Shown here piece by piece: positions 59,465 through 64,000 of a stretch of DNA of 64,000 nt. This DNA is from Calliopum simillimum (Eukaryota > Arthropoda > Insecta > Diptera > Lauxaniidae): the NCBI GenBank assembly GCA_951812925.1, contig OX638370.1, positions 3,310,001 to 3,374,000 of the forward strand. The letters are read 5' to 3'. The notes under the pieces were generated by a model that did no database searches, was not told the DNA's origin, and was given only the letters and a program-made list of their open reading frames with translations. Made by a program: the position numbers and the translations under genes. The stretch's first letter is position 1. The number at the start of each line of letters is the position of its first letter.

Positions 59465-60769
59465 CCCAGATAGCCCTGACGTCCTTCTGGAAGGATTCGG
59501 GACTTTGGTCGGCATTTTAAGATTTTCTTCTCATAAAAACATGTCGGTGCACTTAGATTTGATTTCTAATTGCAATTGATACCCTAACGGAAGGGAAGTG
59601 GCCGCTATTTTATTCAATTGCCGATTAACAAGTGAGCAGTGCGGTTTATACGTTATGCATGTTTTTTATCAGCGATTACTCCGATTTCGCCGTTCATGGC
59701 TAATTACCTGTTAATTGTTTTTGTTTATTGTTTTGATTGTCTTATTGTCTCAACTCTCTAGATACCGCCAGTGATGAAGGAGATAAAATATTGCCTCTTT
59801 CGTAGTCAGCAACGTCCGTTATTTCGACAATCCTTCTGGAAGGACGTCAGTCAAATCCGCATCACAAAATTTTCTTTTTCGTACTCAGAAATCTGCTTCC
59901 ATTGGAAGAAATTTTGGAAGTCTTGGAGGGAAAGGATGATGCCTTAGGATAAAGAGGGGTCAATTTTGCTTTCTTACCTCCAAATAATGCCGATGGAGGC
60001 CTTACTCAGGGGATTGATACCAATTTGTGATAGGCAATACATTTACCTAGACATCTGTCAAAATAACAACCTGAGTAGCAATGACCGTTTTACCGAGATT
60101 AATCCCCATCTGAACGAGAGATGTCATGCTTTTGCCCTGCTCTCTTAAAAACATTCATTGTTCTATCATTTGGGAGTCATGGAATCAAAAAGTTCACAAG
60201 AAGAAAGCCGATCAGGCATAGGAACAAATTTTAGCTTCAAGATCATCTTCATATCCAGGTTTGAATCATACCAAAGCGGTGGTTCTTTACAGATAAGGAC
60301 TCTTCACATTGGTAACACATTTGTAGTAACATTTGTGAGGATTTGATAAGAAATATTTGCTTCAGAATACAGAAGAATTGAAGAAGACATATGAGAAAGT
60401 AAATTTTCTGATATACCTAATCTCAACAAAAAACCGACAAAACACCAAAAAGCTCAAAGCTAAACTTTAAGTTTCAGCGTTCAATAGTTAACTATACTAA
60501 AGGTTTTGTTTTTGTTATTCTTATAGACTCGATGAAATGGGAAACTAAGTTACAGATACTGTTACTGATGAGAGAATTATAAACAAAAATGATAAAAATT
60601 TTGCTTGCATATAAGACTGACGTCCTTCTGGAAGGACGTCCAATTGTGACGTCACCAATTCCAAAAAAATTCTAAAATCACCATATTCCTTGTCAAATAA
60701 CCTCTAATACACGAAATATGTAAAAAAAATTGGAAAATTACCAAAAAAAAAAATGCAGGTCTATCTGGG
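59465..60769 (+). mobile_element. piggyBac-like element, degenerate
   Basis: 1305-bp element bounded by TTAA at 59461-59464 and 60770-60773, with TIRs CCCAGATAGCCCTG and (inverted) CCCAGATAGACCTG. TTAA targets and CCC ends are diagnostic of piggyBac. The word GACGTCCTTCTGGAAGGA occurs in part or whole near 59478, 59830 and 60616. Confidence 0.88.
59966..60346 (+). pseudogene. piggyBac-type transposase relic
   Basis: One frame, interrupted by a stop at 60146-60148. YLDICQNNNLSSNDRFTEIN followed by PHLNERC resembles the segment of piggyBac transposases before the first catalytic Asp. After the stop, GVMESKSSQEESRSG may be the eroded motif that precedes FGYK in active enzymes, and YQSGGSLQIRTL fits the following piece. 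No catalytic Asp can be assigned. The match is a family-level judgement from memory of the motif pattern and needs a profile search. Confidence 0.6.
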
Positions 60770-60773
60770 TTAA

Positions 60774-62466
60774 CTGTCACCTAAGTACATGCTTGTTTTT
60801 TGGGGAAAATGTTGACTTTTTGGCTTCAAAAATATGCACTGTACACCAGCACCTTCACGTTTGACTTAAACTTAGGCTGAGTGCGCGTTATTAACGAGCA
60901 TAAGCACGCAATTTAATGCCGCAAGTAGACAGTAGGCAATAAAATTTAGTTTTGTTTCGCAATTCCCGCAAGTACATAAATTTTAAGGTGTAATTTTTCA
61001 ACATTAAAAACAAAATGTATTCAGTAACTGTCGTATTGCAGTTTTTGTAAGACATTATTCAACATGGCTATTTAAATAAATGTCCTTTTATTATTGCTGT
61101 CAATGTTTGCCAGCAGAAAACGTTGACGTATGAGTGACATTAATTTAGCATATTAAAAAGTGCGCTGTCGCTCATACGATGTGCTGTAATAAATTCACAA
61201 TAATTTAGCTTTCGAAAGCACCATTGAAAAGAAAATGTTTAAGAATTCAATAATTTAATTATATTAAATGAAGAATTTAATAAAAATAATCAGCGCACTT
61301 TTCAATTGTTCACATTAATAATTGTAATTTACCATGTAAATAAGCGCAGTAAATTATTTCTTTTCAAAGCTCAGGGGAAATTGTATAATCATCACACACA
61401 TACATTAAAATACTTGCAAGCATCACTCTTGCTTCGCATAAATTAACTGACTCACATAATTGTGCTGCATGTTATGTTTGCGTCCACATTAACACACTCA
61501 GCGCTGCAGTTGCAACATGCAAACACCCAAAAAAAAAAAAATCAGAAAACAAAGGAGAAGAAAAACCAAATCGCCATGTAAATTCTACCACCACATCATC
61601 CTTCATGCAACATGCTGCAACATGTCGCTTAAAATCGGAATTGTCGCCGCCGTCGACGTCTCCGCACAACGCAACGGTCGCATTTCCTGCATGAATAATG
61701 CGCTTAGTAAATTTTTGGTTTTGAATATTTCATAACCTCGTATTAAGGCCATTTTTTATGTTTAACTCAATTTTTTCTGCTGCTTCAATCTTTGTGGTAA
61801 ACGCATGGAGGGAAACAGCGGGAAAACAGAGTTTCTTTCTTTATTTTTCACATATTTTTTAAATAAAAGAAAGGAGAGCAAATACATCGTGAATGTTTTT
61901 TTTTGTCTTCTTCTTTGCGCGCTTTAACGTTTAAGACTTTACACAACAAAATGCTACATGAAAGTAAGACAAGAAAGTGATGATGCCAAAGAAAAATCAG
62001 AATGATATTCTACATACTTGGATGATCAATTCATTTTTTGACTTCGTAACATCCAGTTTGGGATTCTACGTCAAATTTCATGTAAAAAACTCCTAGGGAC
62101 CATATATGTGCGGTGAATTTCGAGGCGCCTTAAAATCGTTTGAAGTTTTGAGTGTTTTTTTCTATTGCGAGATTGTCTTTGAAAATTAAGATCTTCCGAA
62201 CGATTTATTGCAGTATAATGATCTTGGCTTCTTTGGGAAGGTGTTGCTGCGTATTATCAATTTTTTGAAAAACGTCATCGGGTTCTAAAGTTATGACCTT
62301 CTGAATGAAGATATATGAAAAATTTATACTAAATGTTTTAGAAATCACATCTTCTTCGAATAAAAAATTTTAACTTTTTAATTTTTTTATAGTGCATAAA
62401 AATACCTTTCTTACGAGGGTCTATTCATCAAGATACGACAGGCCATTCCAAAGCTATGACACTTTT
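60774..62466. other. Intergenic DNA and possible outer part of the foldback repeat
   Basis: No gene. TCACTCATACGTCAACG (minus strand near 61120-61140) recalls the word seen at 239, 10630, 11808 and 13715. From about 62280 the units containing TTCTAAAGTTATGACC belong to the repeat below. Confidence 0.45.
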
Positions 62467-64000
62467 GAATGAAGTCAGTTGAGAACTTCATACAAAGTCT
62501 ATAAAAAATTAACTTTAAAATTTTTTTATAGCGCATAAAAATACCTTTCCAACGCAGGTCTGCTTTTTAAGATACGGCTAGCTATTCTAAAGTTATGATC
62601 TTTTCAATGAAAGCAGATTCTGAATTTTGTGTATGAAGAAACGAAATATTTTTTCTGCTAATTTAGAAGCAAGTAATTTAGTAGGTTTATTCACTAAATC
62701 CGAAATAGAGTGGTCATTTTTCATCCGATCGTGAACCGCGAGAGCTCAAAATTTTTGTAATAAAATACGTTATTGAAGAAAGTAATAAAATTTTTACTTT
62801 CTAAATTTTTCAGTCCGGAAATGGGTTCTGTATAATATTGAGAGATATCCTTTCGTTAAAGGCTTATAACTTGAAGAGAAGGGACTAAATGTAAAAATGA
62901 TTAAAGCACGAATTTTTGGTGGTAGTTTTAGCTATCCGTATCAAATGACAAAAAATAATTTTACTTTATGCTGTTTTAGTTATTTAGCTTTAAGTAGGTC
63001 TCAAAAAAGTGTTTTCTTCACTTTTGGGAGGCAATAAGTCAAGATCCTGACATGATACAAAAAAACCAAGCTCAGAGTCGTAATAAGAAGATTCCATTCT
63101 ACCATAAACGGATATAAAAATCGAGGACGGAAAACTATGGTTGATCTGGACGGGGGTTAGAGGATAAAGAAACTGGACCAATGAAATATAGGAGCACCAA
63201 AAACTGAGCATATAGGTTAACCCAAAGTTACAAGAAATAGGATGTTGCCAGGGTCTGCGGTGGTCCATTTTTTATCCCCTAACCTCCGTCCAGTTCAACC
63301 ATAATCTTCCGTCCTCGATTTTTATATCCGTTTATGGTAGAATGGAATCTTCTTATTGCGACTCTGAGCTTGGTTTTTTTGTATCATGTCAGGATCCTGA
63401 CTTATTGCCTCCCAAAAGTGAAGAAAACACTTTTTTGAGACCTACTTAAAGCTAAATAACTAAAACAGCATAAAGTTAAATTATTTTTTGTCATTTGATA
63501 CGGATAGCTAAAACTACCACCAAAAATTCTTACTTTAATCATTTTTACATTTAGTCCCTTCTCTCCAAGTTATAAGCCTTTAATGAAAGGATATCTCTCA
63601 ATATTATACAGAACCCATTTCCGGACTGAAAAATTTAGAAAGTAAAAATTTTATTACTTTCTTCAATAACGTATTTTATTACAAAAATTTTGAGCCCTCG
63701 CGGTTCACGATCGGATGAAAAATGACCACTCTATTTCGGATTTAGTGAATAAACCTACTAAATTACTTGCTTCTAAATTAGCAGAAAAAATATTTCGTTT
63801 CTTCATACACAAAATTCAGAATCTGCTTTCATTGAAAAGATCATAACTTTAGAATAGCTAGCCGTATCTTAAAAAGCAGACCTGCGTTGGAAAGGTATTT
63901 TTATGCGCTATAAAAAATTTTAAAGTTATATTTTTTTTTTTTTTCGAAGAAGATGTGATTTTTAATACACTTTGTATGAAGTTCTCAACTGACTTCATTC
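62467..64000. mobile_element. Foldback-type palindrome, truncated by the window end
   Basis: Left arm 62467-63180 and right arm 63261-64000 are inverted copies with few differences (e.g. TTTCGTTAAAGG against TTTCATTAAAGG), separated by an 80-bp spacer. The arms contain internal tandem units (~139-162 bp) marked by TTCTAAAGTTATGA and GCATAAAAATACCTTTC, seen near 62284-62391, 62446-62530 and 62585. Long TIRs with internal tandem repeats are typical of Foldback/Galileo-like elements; the family is inferred. The right end is outside the window. Confidence 0.82.

Overview
This window looks like non-coding-rich genomic DNA of a higher (cyclorrhaphan) fly. A tephritid-type fruit fly is my best guess, but the species is inferred. 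The evidence is strongly AT-rich DNA, abundant CAA/CAG/TTG microsatellites, many mariner, Tc1-like and piggyBac relics, an Osvaldo-like Ty3/gypsy retrotransposon, and insect clip-type serine protease genes with short introns, TATA boxes and a TCAGT initiator. Nothing suggests a prokaryote: there are no operons, ribosome binding sites or CRISPR arrays.

Only two genes look intact. They are tandem paralogous secreted serine proteases at 27818-28804 and 47175-48136, both on the + strand. Each has two exons: a signal-peptide exon, a short phase-1 intron, and one exon with the short propeptide and the catalytic domain. The His/Asp/Ser triad is intact, but both have lost the partners of two classic disulfides (position 58, and the 191-220 pair). 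About 150 bp of upstream promoter was duplicated with the gene.

Layout. 1-1300: intergenic. 1301-9808: an 8.5-kb Ty3/gypsy element (minus strand) with 4-bp target duplications, a Lys-tRNA-like primer site and a polypurine tract. Its gag is frameshifted, its reverse transcriptase has an in-frame deletion, and an 855-bp TIR element is inserted in the integrase C-terminus. Its two LTRs differ in length by exactly six units of a 142/144-bp tandem repeat. 9.8-25 kb: intergenic DNA with a 5'-truncated LINE, a TAACG array, a dispersed repeat with a 142-bp tandem core and a 16-bp minisatellite. 25287-26935 and 39008-39994: two inverted solo LTR-like copies of one family, the first carrying a deleted mariner with ~120-bp TIRs. 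30-43 kb: MITEs, dispersed repeats and a Tc1/mariner-superfamily relic (36091-37195). 44.9-57.1 kb: four degenerate satellite blocks built on one short word, two in each orientation, with protease 2 between the first two. 56.3-58.3 kb: two unrelated mariner relics. 59465-60769: a piggyBac-like relic in TTAA sites. 62467-64000: a foldback-type palindrome running off the end.

The region reads as a repeat-rich stretch around a recently duplicated protease pair. I see no operon-like or multi-gene system. The best leads are the divergent proteases, the ATGCAT-core repeat array in the retrotransposon leader, the long-TIR mariner, and the set of related satellite arrays.
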